From: Fasciola hepatica
Taxonomy: Eukaryota; Platyhelminthes; Trematoda; Plagiorchiida; Fasciolidae
NCBI GenBank assembly: GCA_948099385.1
Contig: CANUEZ040000165.1
Coordinates: 4,414,501-4,478,500, forward strand
DNA length: 64,000 nt
Direction: 5' to 3'
The translations under genes and the position numbers were made by a program. This document shows positions 36,681-48,275 of the stretch, piece after piece (position 1 is the stretch's first letter; each line of letters starts with the position of its first letter). The notes under the pieces were generated by a model, which saw only the letters and a list, made by a program, of their open reading frames with translations, was not told the origin of the DNA and searched no databases.

Positions 36681-37569
36681 TAGCACATTAACTTCGCCAT
36701 TTCGCATTCAGCACCGACCCACAAACGACCAAATGTGAACGACAAATGAAAAATAAGGAGCATTCGTCTACATGCAAACTTCTACCAACAATGTCCCATG
36801 CGTGTATTATTTTCTGGGTAGTAATGAGTACGTTTTTCTCCGTTCTCAGTGAATTATTTGAACTCTTCGAGCCATGGGTTAACCAATCCAGCTTTAATTT
36901 GGCTCATTATCCGATGCTCCCTTATGTGCATTTCGCCTCCATGCATATACAGGCATGGTGCACTAATTTAACTATCTGATACTGCAAATAAATTATCCAT
37001 CATGACCGTATCAAGGCTGCTATAAGGCAATAGTTGGCCCTAAGCCCCAAAGTTGTCCACAGTTTCTCCACTGTAAAAATGGCAAATAAATAAACATGAT
37101 CATAGTTATGAGAAGAACATTCTCAAGCAGGGCACAGTCTGACGCCTCACTCTGCAGTGAAGTGGTCTTCCCAGAAGAAAGTGTGATCCGACAAACCAGA
37201 CACAATTATTCTAATCTCGTTCTTGCGCTGTTCAGAGAGTCCTAAATAACCGTGATCGACCAAGTCAACCGGCATAATAGGTTTCACAACCTCGAAGTCA
37301 TGAGAACAAACTTCCCTGGGACTTGATTAAAGTGGGTCATTTTTGTAATCTGATTAATATGCATAGAAAGTGAATAACCAGAACGACTAGCTGTCCAATT
37401 TTCGCGATTGTGAAAAGTGATCGCCTTTGTCTTCTTAAATTACAAAGTGAGTTACGGTTGAGTGTTAAACCCCATAGCCAAGTTTTTTTTTAAGAGGCAG
37501 TTTGGGGAGCATTCACATCAGAACCAGATTTTGAAAAAAGAAAAATTGTAGATGGCTGAGAACATAGAA
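36681..37569. other. Unassigned stretch
   Basis: About 890 bp; no supported feature. Confidence 0.45.
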
Positions 37570-38350
37570 GGCAGTGCTCAAAGTCTTGGCAATCTGTGAA
37601 AAAAAGATTGGAAGACAGAGGCACTACCTCTGGGGACAGGGACCCGGTAAGGATGACTTACCGCCTATGTGCGAGACTGGCAAGCAAAAGTCAAGGAAAT
37701 GTGAACCGCCAGGGCAGACTTTGAAGAACAGAAGCCGAAATAGTTGCGTAAGAAACAAGAAAAATGAAGCAGTCTGAGGTATGAAACGGGAGCAACGTAA
37801 TGAAGCAAGTATGAATAAACCCATAAGGAACGTGGAATCTGTAGAATTTAAGCGGATTGAATCCAAAGATAAATGCGGAGAGAATGAATGATGTGTAAGG
37901 GAAATTGAAAGAAATTACGTTCTGAAAGCATTGCAGTCTAGATGATTGTGGGAGCCCCATGAGATATGTTCGAGGTCGGAATACATCAATACATTGACAA
38001 CACGATCGCGATCGATGTTGATGGTGACGTGGCGAAAGCTGAAATACGGCATAGGACTATGTACGGTAGCATCATCAGCTAAATGGTGGATTGGAATTGT
38101 AGTCTTGGACAGAAGATCACTCATATGCAGAAGAAGACTGGCCCAAGTACGGAGTCTTGGGGAACGTCATAATTTTCAGAGGACGGTTCCGGTGGAACCC
38201 TATCCACTCCCATGAAACTGGTCTGCTTGATGTTCACGATACGAGAGCCGGAGGGAATCTAATCGTTGGTAATTTTGCTAATAGGCCTTCTTGCCAAACT
38301 CTATCGAAGGCCTTTGCACGTATTACGCTAGCTTCAGATGGTCCGTAAGA
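37570..38350 (-). mobile_element. Jockey/CR1-like LINE fragment
   Basis: The minus strand carries HHLADDATVHSP (motif C, about 38085-38050), then EHISWGSHNHLDCNAF, matching SWGSHNHVAFDASK of the copy at 7600-10330. The 5' part and C-terminus are missing or unrecognisable. Confidence 0.75.
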
Positions 38351-39019
38351 TGACGCCGCTTGGTTCGTACCGACATACAGAAATTAGCTGTTGAATCTTC
38401 TCTCCGGATATATCTCCTGCCTTTGGTCGTTTTTTTATCAAAATGCAGATAACATGATAATCTAAGTCGGATGTATTGTTTTTTTCACACTGCGTCTTGT
38501 TGTGACACCATATTTTGTTTGATTGATATGAAAATCGTTCATTCATTTACGAAAACGTTCTGAGTAACTTCTTTCACAGAGACACCTGGAAATCAGTGAA
38601 ATGTTCTGGTTCTCAGGACACATTCCCTCATCATCACGAAAAACAAATCAGACTTCTAGCGGACGGCGCTCAATCGTCTTCGAAGTTCAGTTCCAGGACT
38701 TGACATTGAGATGCCTAATTGTTCATATTTTTACATTCGTGGGCTCCTTAGATCCTCCGGCGCTTTGGCAGTGGTAACATCCGAGTCTTCTTTAATCGTT
38801 GGCTGTAACCACGAAAGGTTCGGGTTATAAATCCAACCTCCGTCGTTTTCAACAACTTTTGGGATCGCGGCTGACAGTCACTTAGTCCCCACGTTCATCC
38901 TCCTCGATATTTACAATAACGTAAAAAGTGGGTACAATTAAGATAGAGTACTACACAAACGAGTAGGTTGGACAAGCGAAGCAGTTGTCAGAACTATGTA
39001 TGCAAGTACAAACTCCCAA
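38351..39019. other. Unassigned stretch
   Basis: About 670 bp; nothing recognised. Confidence 0.45.
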
Positions 39020-39700
39020 TCATGGCCTCCAAGTACAGTCATCCATACCTTGTCTTGCTTCTCTTTGAACTAAGACACTGGGCGCGCAGCTATAATATTT
39101 CCTGGGAGTTTGTTCTAGTCGTTGATAGCTCCAACTACGAACGGCTGGTTTCTGATTCGTATCTCTGTTCGCACCATCTTTCTTGCCGGTGCATAGCCCT
39201 TTCCTCACAACTCGAATTCGACTTCTTTCTTCTGTAAACCCCTTTAGTATTTTATATACCTCTGAGATCACTTATTCTTTCTCTTTCTAGGAACAACAAG
39301 ACTAATTATTCCAGCCTTTATTTATAGCTCAGATCCCTGTGTTTTTCAAACCATCGCTGCCGTAGCTTTTCGATAGCCCCGATTTCCCTCATCATACGTA
39401 GCCTCGACGCTTGAGCGCAGGATTCCAGACGTGGTCTCTTGAGAGCCTTAGGTTTCCTGTAGCTGACAACCCTGTATAGTTACAGTAGAGCTCTACAGGC
39501 ATGCTGCGCAATTTTCTGACACCGGAAGCTCGGTTTGAAGTCAGCGATCATCTTCACCTCCAGATATGGAGCTTCTGTGGTCTGGGTTAATGATTTCCGG
39601 TTATCCGGTGGGCCCATGTAGGGTTGGGCCATGGTTCTTCCCCTTTATTGAGACGTATAGGCTGTGTACTAAAAAACCGACAGTGTTTTCCCATGAGCCT
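39020..39700 (-). mobile_element. CR1-type LINE RT C-terminal fragment
   Basis: The minus strand reads TQTTEAPYLEVKMIADFKPS, then CQKIAQHACRALL, YRVVSYRKPKALKRPRLESC and REIGAIEKLRQRWFEKHRDL, then VISEVYKILKGF. These are the thumb and C-terminal blocks of CR1-type RTs, different from the RTE and Jockey-like families elsewhere in the window. The catalytic core is not recognisable upstream. Confidence 0.6.
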
Positions 39701-40614
39701 ACTATCAAACGCAAACTTGCTAGTAAACCGCACGATAAATCAGTATTCTAAAAGTGCGTCTGTATTCTCTTCGCCTTTTTCCGTTGAGCACCCATATGCT
39801 GGACACATCTGTTTCTGTCAGAATCAGTAGTGACCGAAACCGCCTGTGATGAATTATACGTATTCATATTCGACCGTTGAATAAATTGTCTTTCAAGCTT
39901 CAGACAAATCTATCATGATAACCAGAGTCACGTGATTTCAACTTCCCAGAGGATAGCACACAGCCGGCGTAATCCATAACAAGTACCAGAATTTTACATC
40001 CCTAAAATTTATTTTGTATGATGTAAGAATATCAGAAATAAAAAAACCCGACGAAAAAAATTTTCATCGTAATTTTGACAACACCTACAATCAGTGGGAC
40101 TGCCCAGTGATTAGTCTTTGGGATTCACAATCTATAAGTTCCGGTTGAAAAAGCAGCAAACATGCTCCATTGGTGGTTCCTAACAAAACAGATGAAACCA
40201 CTGTTCAGTGACTGTGCTCCCATTGATTAAAGCAAAGACGAGTTAGACGTCAATACTGCTCAATAAATCACTTCAGAAAGGTGAACAGGGAGCTAGAGAA
40301 GAATGGCTCACAGTCTTATCTTTCCTTGGATATGGAACTTGGCGGATGCCAAACGTCCATTGCATCAGGGTTTCATGTTCGAATCTCACCGTCTCTGGCC
40401 AACTTCTCCATTCTTCATGAGGACTTCAATGGCCGTCCTAATCTCTCCCGTAGTAAAAGGGAGCTGTTGTGATATGATAAACAATAGAAGAAACATTTCA
40501 TTCTAAAACATTCACTGAGTTCGTTCATGAGTTCCGTCTGAACTGGAAATTTCGCAGCCTGGCAATAAGACGTCAGTGCTGAGTCCATCATTTGTTAGCT
40601 TTATCGACTTATAT
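39701..40614. other. Unassigned stretch before exon 3B
   Basis: About 900 bp; no supported feature. Confidence 0.45.
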
Positions 40615-42370
40615 GATTTTTCCACTGTATACCGGTTGAATGTATTTCAGGGTGGACTGCTACTTTTCGTGGAACATATTCGTCCTGAGAACAGAATAGC
40701 ACAAGCGCTGGGCTTCCTGATTCAACCTTTATGGTTGTGGATTTCTGCTGGTTGTCGACTTTTCCGTGAACCACATTTGTTGATTCAAACAAAATCAGAA
40801 TTCAGTCAATCGTGGGAGGTGTTGTACTGCAAAGTGAGCAATGTGCCAAATGTGTCACGCTGGAGCCCAGGCAGACGCGTTGTGGCTTTGGCCGCTCGTA
40901 GACGATGATAACATCCATCATCACTAGAGCGTAACGCAAGCTACTCGGGCTTCGTTCGGCTATGGAAATGCCCTGGTCCCTTATCCGGATCTATTTGACG
41001 CGATATGCTTTCCCGACGTCGCAAAATCAAGCCTTCCTCATGGGCATATCCCGATTCAGCTGGATAAACCTATTTGACAGTGGTCTTCCAAAGATTCTCG
41101 TGATTTTGCTCAGTCAAGTTGAGCACTGTTATCCTTTATCTTTTTTTCTCTTCTTCTTGCCATCCATTTTTCCTAATATGGTTGTTCCGTTCATTTTTTG
41201 TACGAAGATAGAAATATGGTCTAAAACAGTCGAGCAAGCTAGTGTATATCAGTGAAAAAGAGAAACCCTTTGTGCCTTACGATCACCTATGGTAAAAATC
41301 ATGGAGTGATTTGTCGTAAAAAGAACATTCTAGAAGAATGAGTAATACAAACAGTCACTAGCTCATTAAATCATGTACGACAAGGCATGGTACAGGCGAT
41401 ACTAATGTGATCACCCTATTCAACCGTCATTTTTCAGTCCGGTGCTCTCATTTTGGTTCCTATCTTACAGAGTCACGCAGTCGCTAATCAAATGAATCGG
41501 ATCTTAAAAAAGAAATTTATAAGCGGGAGTGAATAAGGCGAATAAATTGTCTGGATACAAGTTCTTCACTGACCAGGTTGATTTGAGAAATGGTGAAACA
41601 CATCGCAAAAATTGCTACAGCGTTTTTAATTTATCTAGAAACCTGGAAGCTTACTGTACGAATCATTGAGCAGTGGGCTCACCCCCGTATCCTATTTGGT
41701 GTTTTTATGACAGATCCTATTTACAATCTCCGCTCTCACGGCTCCTATCGCACCAGCAACTTTCAATGAGGAACAGAAAAGTCTCAGCTGGGGATAACAT
41801 ATTCATAATTACATAACAAGACATGGTATCACATTGCAAATGTGCCCAAGTTACGAAATATTATCTTGTTTACCACATGCTGTTCGAAACCGGCGAAAGC
41901 ATTTTGGTTAGGGCAGTTTTGACTACGATTAAGCAAATTCTGATTTTATTCGCGTGTTGACAGTGCTAGGAGCTCTGTGCAACCTCAAAGAAACGAGATG
42001 GATAAAGTGCAGCTTATGTTTGGATCGCTCACATGATAAACTGTGAGGTCAACAGTTTTGATCAGGAATTCGGAGATGGACGATTTCTGGGACTGTCTGA
42101 TCTGCCTGGAATCTTACACAAAATGGGGGTGATTACGGGGTGCAATAGTTATGCGAATCAACTCACTCCGGACCATCTAAGCACAACTGTAGCCACATCG
42201 CGTGTGGTGAACAGAAATTAGTACGGCAGTGTGTGGTCTAAGTCCGAACCGAATATCAGAAACTAAAATAAGTGAAGCAGAAGTTGGTGTGTGAGGAAGC
42301 CATAACAAAAGTTTGCAGACTTTGGGCAATCCACAAAATAGAATGTCTCGGTTCAGTGAAGATAAACCAG
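40615..42370 (+). repeat. Duplicated block B (exon 3B and 3' flank)
   Basis: Homologous to 28130-29985. The exon and first 650 bp of flank align well; similarity returns at 42270-42370. A scrap of RTE sequence (ATTGCTACAGCG, about 41612) lies inside this copy only. No (TA)n array is present here. Confidence 0.85.
40651..40908 (+). CDS. METTL7 (TMT1)-like methyltransferase, terminal exon 3B
   Basis: This is the second intact version of the last exon: 258 nt, phase 0, acceptor TGTATTTCAG, TGA stop. It begins GGLLLFVEHIRPENR and keeps the C-terminal lid block QPLWLWISAGCRLFREP. Compared with 3A, 27 of 258 bases differ (7 silent, 20 amino-acid changing; 14 residues). Codons from CGT-GAA-CCA to TAC-TGC (66 nt) are identical, and differences cluster on either side. 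A canonical AATAAA lies at 41541-41546, about 635 nt after the stop. Lack of frameshifts or stops argues that it is used or was duplicated recently. No second copies of exons 1 or 2 were found, so it is not a whole-gene duplicate within this window. Confidence 0.82.
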   Translation, partial: GGLLLFVEHIRPENRIAQALGFLIQPLWLWISAGCRLFREPHLLIQTKSEFSQSWEVLYCKVSNVPNVSRWSPGRRVVALAARRR

Positions 42371-42581
42371 TCTTCCGTGTAATGCATTTTCCTTTAATCT
42401 GGAAATCGGTTATCGTCGGGAGAATATAGCTGTAGCATAATATTCCGTATTTTTTCTCTCAGATGTAACCTTTTAATTTTTACGTTATTTATGCTATTTG
42501 AGTTCTTTTCGGGCTTTTCTTGGTTGATTGTAACTCCGCATTTAATCAGCAATTTTTTGTAAAAGTATACGTGTCTACCAG

Positions 42582-43285
42582 GTCCTAGTTGAAGGGAACG
42601 GATTGCATGTAGTCGCTTATCTTCCAGTTTTCGATCAATCTATTCGTGAAAGAATGAGGACGATCAATATGAGTAGTATGGCACTGTATCTGGATGACAG
42701 AACAAAATTTCCCCGGAAGCACACGACCGGTTTCGCGGTTATTGCCGCTCATCAGGTATGCGTACCCGGAACTTTTCCGCCCAACTGGAGTGTCACGGTT
42801 AGGTTCACCTTCAACGCCACCAAGATCAGACGCGTGTTTTTCACGTCACCAATAATCCGATTTGAAAATAAAGAAAAGCTACCCTTGTTGACCTCATCCA
42901 TGATCATCTATTAATTCAGGTGCACCTGTGGTGCTAATTGCATAGGTCGAACGGCAAGATAGCTATCAAAACGCATTAACGAGCACCACCCACGATGGCT
43001 TAGACACGGAGGCAATGGAGCAGTATCGAATTCAATCGCCGTGCACTTGTTAGAAACTGGGCATTCAATCGACATCCAGTCCGCCCTCAAAGTCGTCTAC
43101 CGGGTCCTACAACATGTGTCAAGAGTAGTTAGGCTCCAGGTACTGGCAACTGCCGAGACAATTATCATCCGCTTCTCGAAGCCTGAGCTTTGCGCGCAGT
43201 GAAAATTAGTCCAAGCACTACAACTCCCATGGCCAACACTCAACTGTGCTACACAGCCGGGTGCAGTGGTGACGTAAGCTAATTA
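42582..43285 (+). mobile_element. PLE-3: linker and GIY-YIG nuclease
   Basis: A long open stretch (42582-42914) ends with KIRRVFFTSP and KEKLPLLTSSMIIY, the linker that precedes the nuclease in PLEs. The GIY-YIG domain follows from 42920: CTCGANCIGRTAR, RINEHHPRWLRHGGNGAVS, VHLLETGHSIDIQSALKVVY. One in-frame stop lies just after IIY and another after TAR. No RT was found upstream. A full-length RTE interrupts its 3' UTR at 43296, and the 3' end resumes at 46789. Confidence 0.78.
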
Positions 43286-43296
43286 GCACCGGTTAC
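43286..43296. repeat. Target-site duplication of RTE-B, left copy
   Basis: GCACCGGTTAC, identical to 46778-46788, directly at the 3' end of the minus-strand RTE-B element. Confidence 0.85.
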
Positions 43297-43629
43297 TTAC
43301 TTTACTTTTACGCGACTATCTCCTGCGAGAGGATAAGTCGGCTCCATGGATGTCGCGGACCATTGCTGACCACGCGCGGCGGTCGGAGGCGAGCTCCGTA
43401 CAGATCCTCATCCAGTCCTTTTTCCATCGCCGGGCTCCATAGACTGACCGAAGGCCTAGAAGCTCTACGTCTTTCTCGATTGTACTGGTCCACGTTTTGA
43501 GCTGCCCACCAAGGCGACAAAGCCAACCAGGGCAGGAAGCGGGGCAGAGTGTTTGCTTCGTTATCTCTGCCTCGGGTCGTCGACGTTAGAGGAGGACGGG
43601 GAGAGCATCGATATCAGAGCATCGTCTCC

Positions 43630-45246
43630 TCACCTCGTCGTTGGACACCTTATCGCGCAACTTGACTTTGAGGATTTGCCGCAGGCACCAGTGGTCGGAA
43701 ACCTTTTGGTATCCTCAGCTCGTAGTGGCCAGGTCTCGCAGCCATAGATGAATACGGGCCGGATGGCAGCACGGTAAACACGAACTTTGGTTCTTAAGCT
43801 GGTTTCACTACGAGTCCACAGCGTTCGTCTTAGCTGAAGAAAGGCTCTCCTGGCGCTGTCGATCCGTAATACCACTTCATATTTTGCCTGGCCGTTCGGA
43901 AGCAGAGTTGAGCCTAGGTATTTGAATGAAGGGACGTATTCAACTGGTTGGTCATTGATCGACAGTTGTTGAATTGTCGGGCCCAGATGGGTTGTGAAAG
44001 CTTTTGTTTTTGTCGAGTTTACTTCAAGTCCGATGGATCTCGCGAAGGAATTGATTCGGTCGAGGATTGGTTGTAGCGTAGCGGGGGAGTCTCCAAGCAC
44101 GACAATATCATCCGCGAACTCCAGGTCCGAGATGTATATTTCCTGGCTAAGCTGAACGCCAGGGTAGTTGTGTAATGCCTGTCGCATTGTCCAATCGATG
44201 GCGTAGTTGAACAGCACCGGTGAGAGGGGACAGCTCTGCCTAACTCCGGTAGTGAGTGTGAACTCGCGGGACTCTTCACCGTACATACGAACCCTAGCAC
44301 CGGTTGTCGAGTAGTATCCCCCTAACAGCCTTAAAAGCTTATCGGGCATCCCATCGGATTGGATTATGGTCCAAAGAGACCCGCGGTTCACCGAATCAAA
44401 AGCTGCCCGGAAGTCGATGAAACAAGCTACCGTCGGCTGCTGGAACTTGTAGCGGTGCTCCAGTATTCGGCGCGGTGCGAAGATTTGATCCACACAGCCT
44501 CTGCCACGGCGGAAACCCCCTTGGTTCGGGCGAGTGTGCTGGTCTCTTGCCTCGGAGAAACGGGTTAGTAACAACGCACTAAAGATCTTTGCGGCCACAT
44601 CGATCAGTCTGATCCCTCGGTAGTTCTCACATGCCGATTTATCACCTTTCTTCGGAATGGGCAGCAGTATGGACATTCCCCAGTCGGGTGGAAATGCTTC
44701 CGCTTTCCAAATGGAACCAAAAAGTGTACACAGCCTGTCAATCAATGACGATGAACATGCTTTATAAACTTCTGGAGGGTTGCCATATTCCCCAGCAGCC
44801 TTTCTGTCCTTCAGTTTGTTTATCGTTTCCGTGATTTCCGCGGTGTTGGGCGGGTCACAGTTGCTTTCGTACTGGACTGGAGGGGTTGATATTGGTTGGT
44901 CCGTAGGCCGGTTGAGCAGTTGACTAAAGTATTCCACCCATCGGTCCATTTTCTTACTCTGTTCAGGTATTAAGTTTCCTGCCGTGTCACGAAGAAGGGA
45001 ATTTTGTTTACAAAACCTATTAGAGGCGTTGCAAATAAGGCGGAACAGTTTACCAAAGTCACCAGTTCCGGACGCGGTCTCCATTTTTTCAGCTATTTCT
45101 ATCCAGTATCTTTTGCAATCAGCCTTGGCGGAGCGTGTGGCCTCTCGTTGCAGTCTTCGGCGTTCGTTCCTACCTTCCAGTCGCGCTTCGTGTGCTCTGG
45201 TTGACAGCTGGAGCGTGCTCTCCGAGATCCAATCCTTTGTCCGCAT
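43630..45246 (-). pseudogene. Reverse transcriptase of RTE-B
   Basis: A 538-codon frame holding the RT domain. Blocks in order: NYRGIRLIDVAAKIFSALLL, GGFRRGRGCVDQIF, motif A FIDFRAAFDSVNR (residues about 276-288), motif B GVRQSCPLSPVLFN (334-347) and FADD at residues 377-380 (near 44118-44107). PSFKYLGSTL and YGCETWPLRAED follow. The catalytic residues are present. Near 43705 the frame shifts after ED-TKRF: the next block, LRQILKVKLRDKVSNDEVRR, continues in another frame. A further frame carries the C-terminus (KTWTSTIEKDVELLGLRSVY, about 43510-43450). The first residues are inferred; the true polyprotein starts upstream with the endonuclease. Confidence 0.9.
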
Positions 45247-45538
45247 TTTTTGTTCTCCCGAGTACTGTCCAAGTAGCTTCCTTGATTGTCGTCTTCATTT
45301 GAGTCCACTACCCTCCCTGCTTGTGCATTGGTTGCTTTGGTTAGTCGGGTTGTGATTGCTCGTGAAACCGCTTCTCTGGATTTCCTAGGGCAGCAACGTT
45401 TATCCGAGAGGGTGCAGACACTTTAGCACGTGTAGACAGATAAACTTTGAAACACGCGCGTAGGAGGGCATGGTCGGTGCCGTTTGTGTTGCCCGTTATT
45501 GCACCTCGGTACGCTCGGCAGTCCTCCACAGACGAGGT

Positions 45539-46220
45539 TCAACGGGCTCTCACCAGGATGTGGTCGAGTTGGTGTGCAGTGTGACCATCATTGGAGTACC
45601 ATGTGAGTAGGTGCTTCTTGGGGTGTTGAAATCGAGTGCTGCAGACAACCATTCTGTTGATGTTGGCTAAACCAATCAGTCGGCCACCGTTCTCGCAGCG
45701 TTGACCGAGGCCGAATCTCCCGAGAATATGGCGAGTAGATTCATCGGCCGTACCTGTGCGAGCGTTCCAATCTCCTGCGATGAAAAGTATATCGCGCCTC
45801 GAAACCCGGTTGATTACCTCCTGCAAATTATTGTAGAATTCGTCTTTGGTTTCGTCATCAGCTGAATTGGTTAGAGCATAGATCGCGATCACCGTCAAGT
45901 CTTGCGGGGAGCCTTTAAAACGTGCCAAGGCGAGTCTGGATGAGACTGGTTCCCAGGAGATCATTGCATCATTAGCTGCTTTGTTCAGAGCAAACGCGAC
46001 ACCGAAGAGACCGGAGTTGTCTTTCGGGCCAATAGGATATATCCACACCCGGGACCTTTATTTGTCGGCTACCTGAGAGGCAAGCAATATCTACGTCATA
46101 GTCATGTAGAGTTCGCATTGTGATGCACTGACTGCCAACGTCTAGAAACGTCCTGACATTCCAACAGGCTGTATTGTCCTTTCCTGCAGCGAATAATCCC
46201 AGCTTGTTGTCTTGTCACCT
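45539..46220 (-). pseudogene. Endonuclease of RTE-B
   Basis: Starts with CWNVRTFLDVGSQCITMRTL (about 46170), then YDVDIACLS, a frameshift near 46020, and an open stretch 46048-45539: SSRLALARFKG, DILFIAGDWNARTG (the G-D-x-N-A block) and HQLDHILVRAR (the D-H-I block). This order is that of LINE apurinic-type nucleases, which nick the target DNA. Another disruption separates it from the RT at 45540-45246. Confidence 0.85.
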
Positions 46221-46777
46221 CGACCACCGGGACACGAGGTGCGTCGCTTACCAGGGACGCCGTAGCATGATGAGCGCTTGAGGTTCCGTGAATAATCATA
46301 GAGAGTCGCGGGAATATGGTACGAAGCGGTGTCCCCAGCACCGTTCGGCCTTTATGTTAGAGGTTGCACCTCTAGCCCTTGTACACCCAAGTGCAGACTG
46401 CAAGGCAGCAGGGTGTTCCCAGAGGAGCTGGTGGTCTGCTGTACGGTTCGTTCGCTTCCTCTGGAATGCCGGATCAGACAGTTGAAAAGGTCTCCTTTGT
46501 AGCCGTTGGATCAGTAGATCTCGTCCGCCCATTCAGAAGGATCTGTCTTCACATGCTGAACACCGTCTCGCCGAAGTTTTTAGACCTTGGTAACCCTCAA
46601 CCTGCCGAGTTCGCTTGTCGAGCGGTTTACCGGGGTGTGGCCGTTGATGCATGCTTCAGCTCCGTGGAGCCACAGGTGAGAGCTGGGTGAATGATAGAGA
46701 CCAAAGAGATGGAGGATGCCCCAAGGGACACGACAGTCAACCAACTTAGAGGTGCTACTCCTCTCAGACACCCATAC

Positions 46778-46788
46778 GCACCGGTTAC
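46778..46788. repeat. Target-site duplication of RTE-B, right copy
   Basis: GCACCGGTTAC, identical to 43286-43296, at the 5' end of RTE-B. Confidence 0.85.
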
Positions 46789-47040
46789 ACAATCTGGTCA
46801 TTTACATGGGTTTCCGTCCTTCCTCGCCCTTAATTTTTCGTACTGACTTAGTGAGACTTTTTCCATCTCTTCCTAATAATTCGTTTTCATATACATCTGA
46901 TTTTAATGGCTTGAGAATGAAATCACCGAAAACATGTTTGCCTACAACTCGTGTTCTGAGTACTATGGTGGGCTTATTCCGCACACTGGAGAATGAATCA
47001 CTGAAAACGGTTGTTTGTCTATGAATACGATTTCTGATTA
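46789..47040 (+). mobile_element. PLE-3 3' end, displaced by RTE-B
   Basis: Contains two tandem versions (46912-46970 and 46981-47040) of the motif found at both ends of PLE-1; the second includes CACTGAAAACGGTTGTTTGT. Without RTE-B it would lie about 230 nt after the PLE-3 nuclease, the same spacing as in PLE-1. Confidence 0.65.
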
Positions 47041-47759
47041 AGGGCTCAGCAAAAATTGCTCATCAATAATAATCTTCATCCATAAAAGGGCCATTTGAGC
47101 ATTACAGCACACATCACCCCAGTGAACGATTGCAGTTCTCAACTTCATCGCTTTCAGTGAATTATTTCAGCTAATTTGTTCCGCAGTAGGAAAAGTGGAA
47201 ACTGGGATGGACGCGATCACTGATGCGATTGTGTTGTTTCGATAATCGTTGAATCAAACATGTTTATCCCACTATCGTATCTTATTAAACAAATAAATGA
47301 TAATGAATTACGTGAGACCTTCCCGAATGCTGGCGTGAAAGGTTGACTGTCACTATCAGCTCTCTAAGCTACTTTTTACTAAATAATTAATTAACCTCTA
47401 TACCATTTTCACATTGTTTTGGAACTGTCAAGATAATTCAGAAGTAGGTCAAAAGTATTTGGAAGTGGCCCCCGACTTGCTGTTTAAGATGTCCTCCCCA
47501 CTGGTCTGGAGACCGTCAAATCAGTTGCTCTTGCACATTTTGTGTAGTAGGCCGCACTATGCGCTCGTCGTCTGCGCATTGCACCATATTGTAGGTCTAC
47601 AAACACGCACATAAACCCTACCTTATCGTGAGCAGAGCTACGAGCTTCGGTTACTATCCTGTGACCGAACTGGGGTCGGTAACAAAACTGGCAGACAGGG
47701 GAAGGCCTCTCAGCAGGTGGGCGTCACACCTTCTGTGATGTAACAACCCGAGAAATAGA
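47041..47759. other. Unassigned stretch
   Basis: About 720 bp; no supported feature. Confidence 0.45.
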
Positions 47760-48275
47760 GATATGCATAATAACATATCCAATCGGTGTGTGGGATGTTG
47801 TGGATTAGTCAAGATTGGGGATCAAAGTAAAGCGCTGGTCGTAACGAGACGTGGGCTGAATGCAAGTCTACGCAGACTTCGTAAAATCTGGCGGCTACAA
47901 TGTGCATCAGAGATGGAGCGTGCTGCACCATGGGAAATGCCCACAAATTATTCTGTCTCATACGAGTCACCAATAGAGGACCATTAGGTGTGAGTTAAAT
48001 GATCTGTAAACATGATGGTTCGCCAATCCACAATCACTGGCGACGTCTCGAGGGCTGGGCGGAGCATTTTAAGATACAGTTTAACTGGCCTCCAGTGTCA
48101 GCTTTACACAGCTATTCCGGCACTCGTCCCATGGTCTGTTTCGACAGATTCACCTACTGAGGCGATGATCCACAAGGAAGACCAAGACTTAGGACGTCGC
48201 AAAGTGTCTGGCTTTGACGTCCTTCACCCTATCCTATCAAAAGTTGGTGGAGTACAGCGTGTTAGATAGAGATTC
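47760..48275 (+). mobile_element. RTE-A pre-RT linker fragment
   Basis: Encodes LRRLRKIWRLQCASEMERAA (about 47860-47925), then in another frame DGSPIHNHWRRLEGWAEHFK (about 48013), matching the linker of RTE-A copies (GEPIHNKQQRLDRWAEYFK in copy 1). Ends before the RT core. Confidence 0.75.

Larger units (their letters stand above)
43297..46777 (-). mobile_element. Full-length RTE-type LINE, family B
   Basis: A 3481-bp element bounded by an 11-bp duplication. In minus orientation it has a 5' UTR (46777 to about 46220), an apurinic-type endonuclease, RT, C-terminal domain and an (AAGT)n-like tail at 43297-43310. Family A ends in (GAT)n instead, so the two tails separate the families. Frameshifts occur near 46020, between 45540 and 45246, and near 43705, with a stop near 43570, so it is inactive but young-looking. 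It inserted into the 3' UTR of PLE-3. Confidence 0.92.

Noticed and set aside
42582..42755. Candidate host exon (phase 0, acceptor CTACCAG, donor GTATGC, 58 codons)
   Set aside because: The same frame stays open to 42914 and ends in the PLE linker (KEKLPLLTSSMIIY) directly before a GIY-YIG nuclease, so it is better read as part of PLE-3 with chance splice-like sites.
45852..45872. CTGATGACGAAAC-like string (minus strand) resembling a hammerhead ribozyme core
   Set aside because: It is endonuclease coding sequence of RTE-B with no stem II and no flanking complementary stems. I looked for hammerhead cores near PLEs because some PLEs carry them and found none complete; GAAACGTT at 11699-11710 and 13700 lacks a CTGANGA partner.
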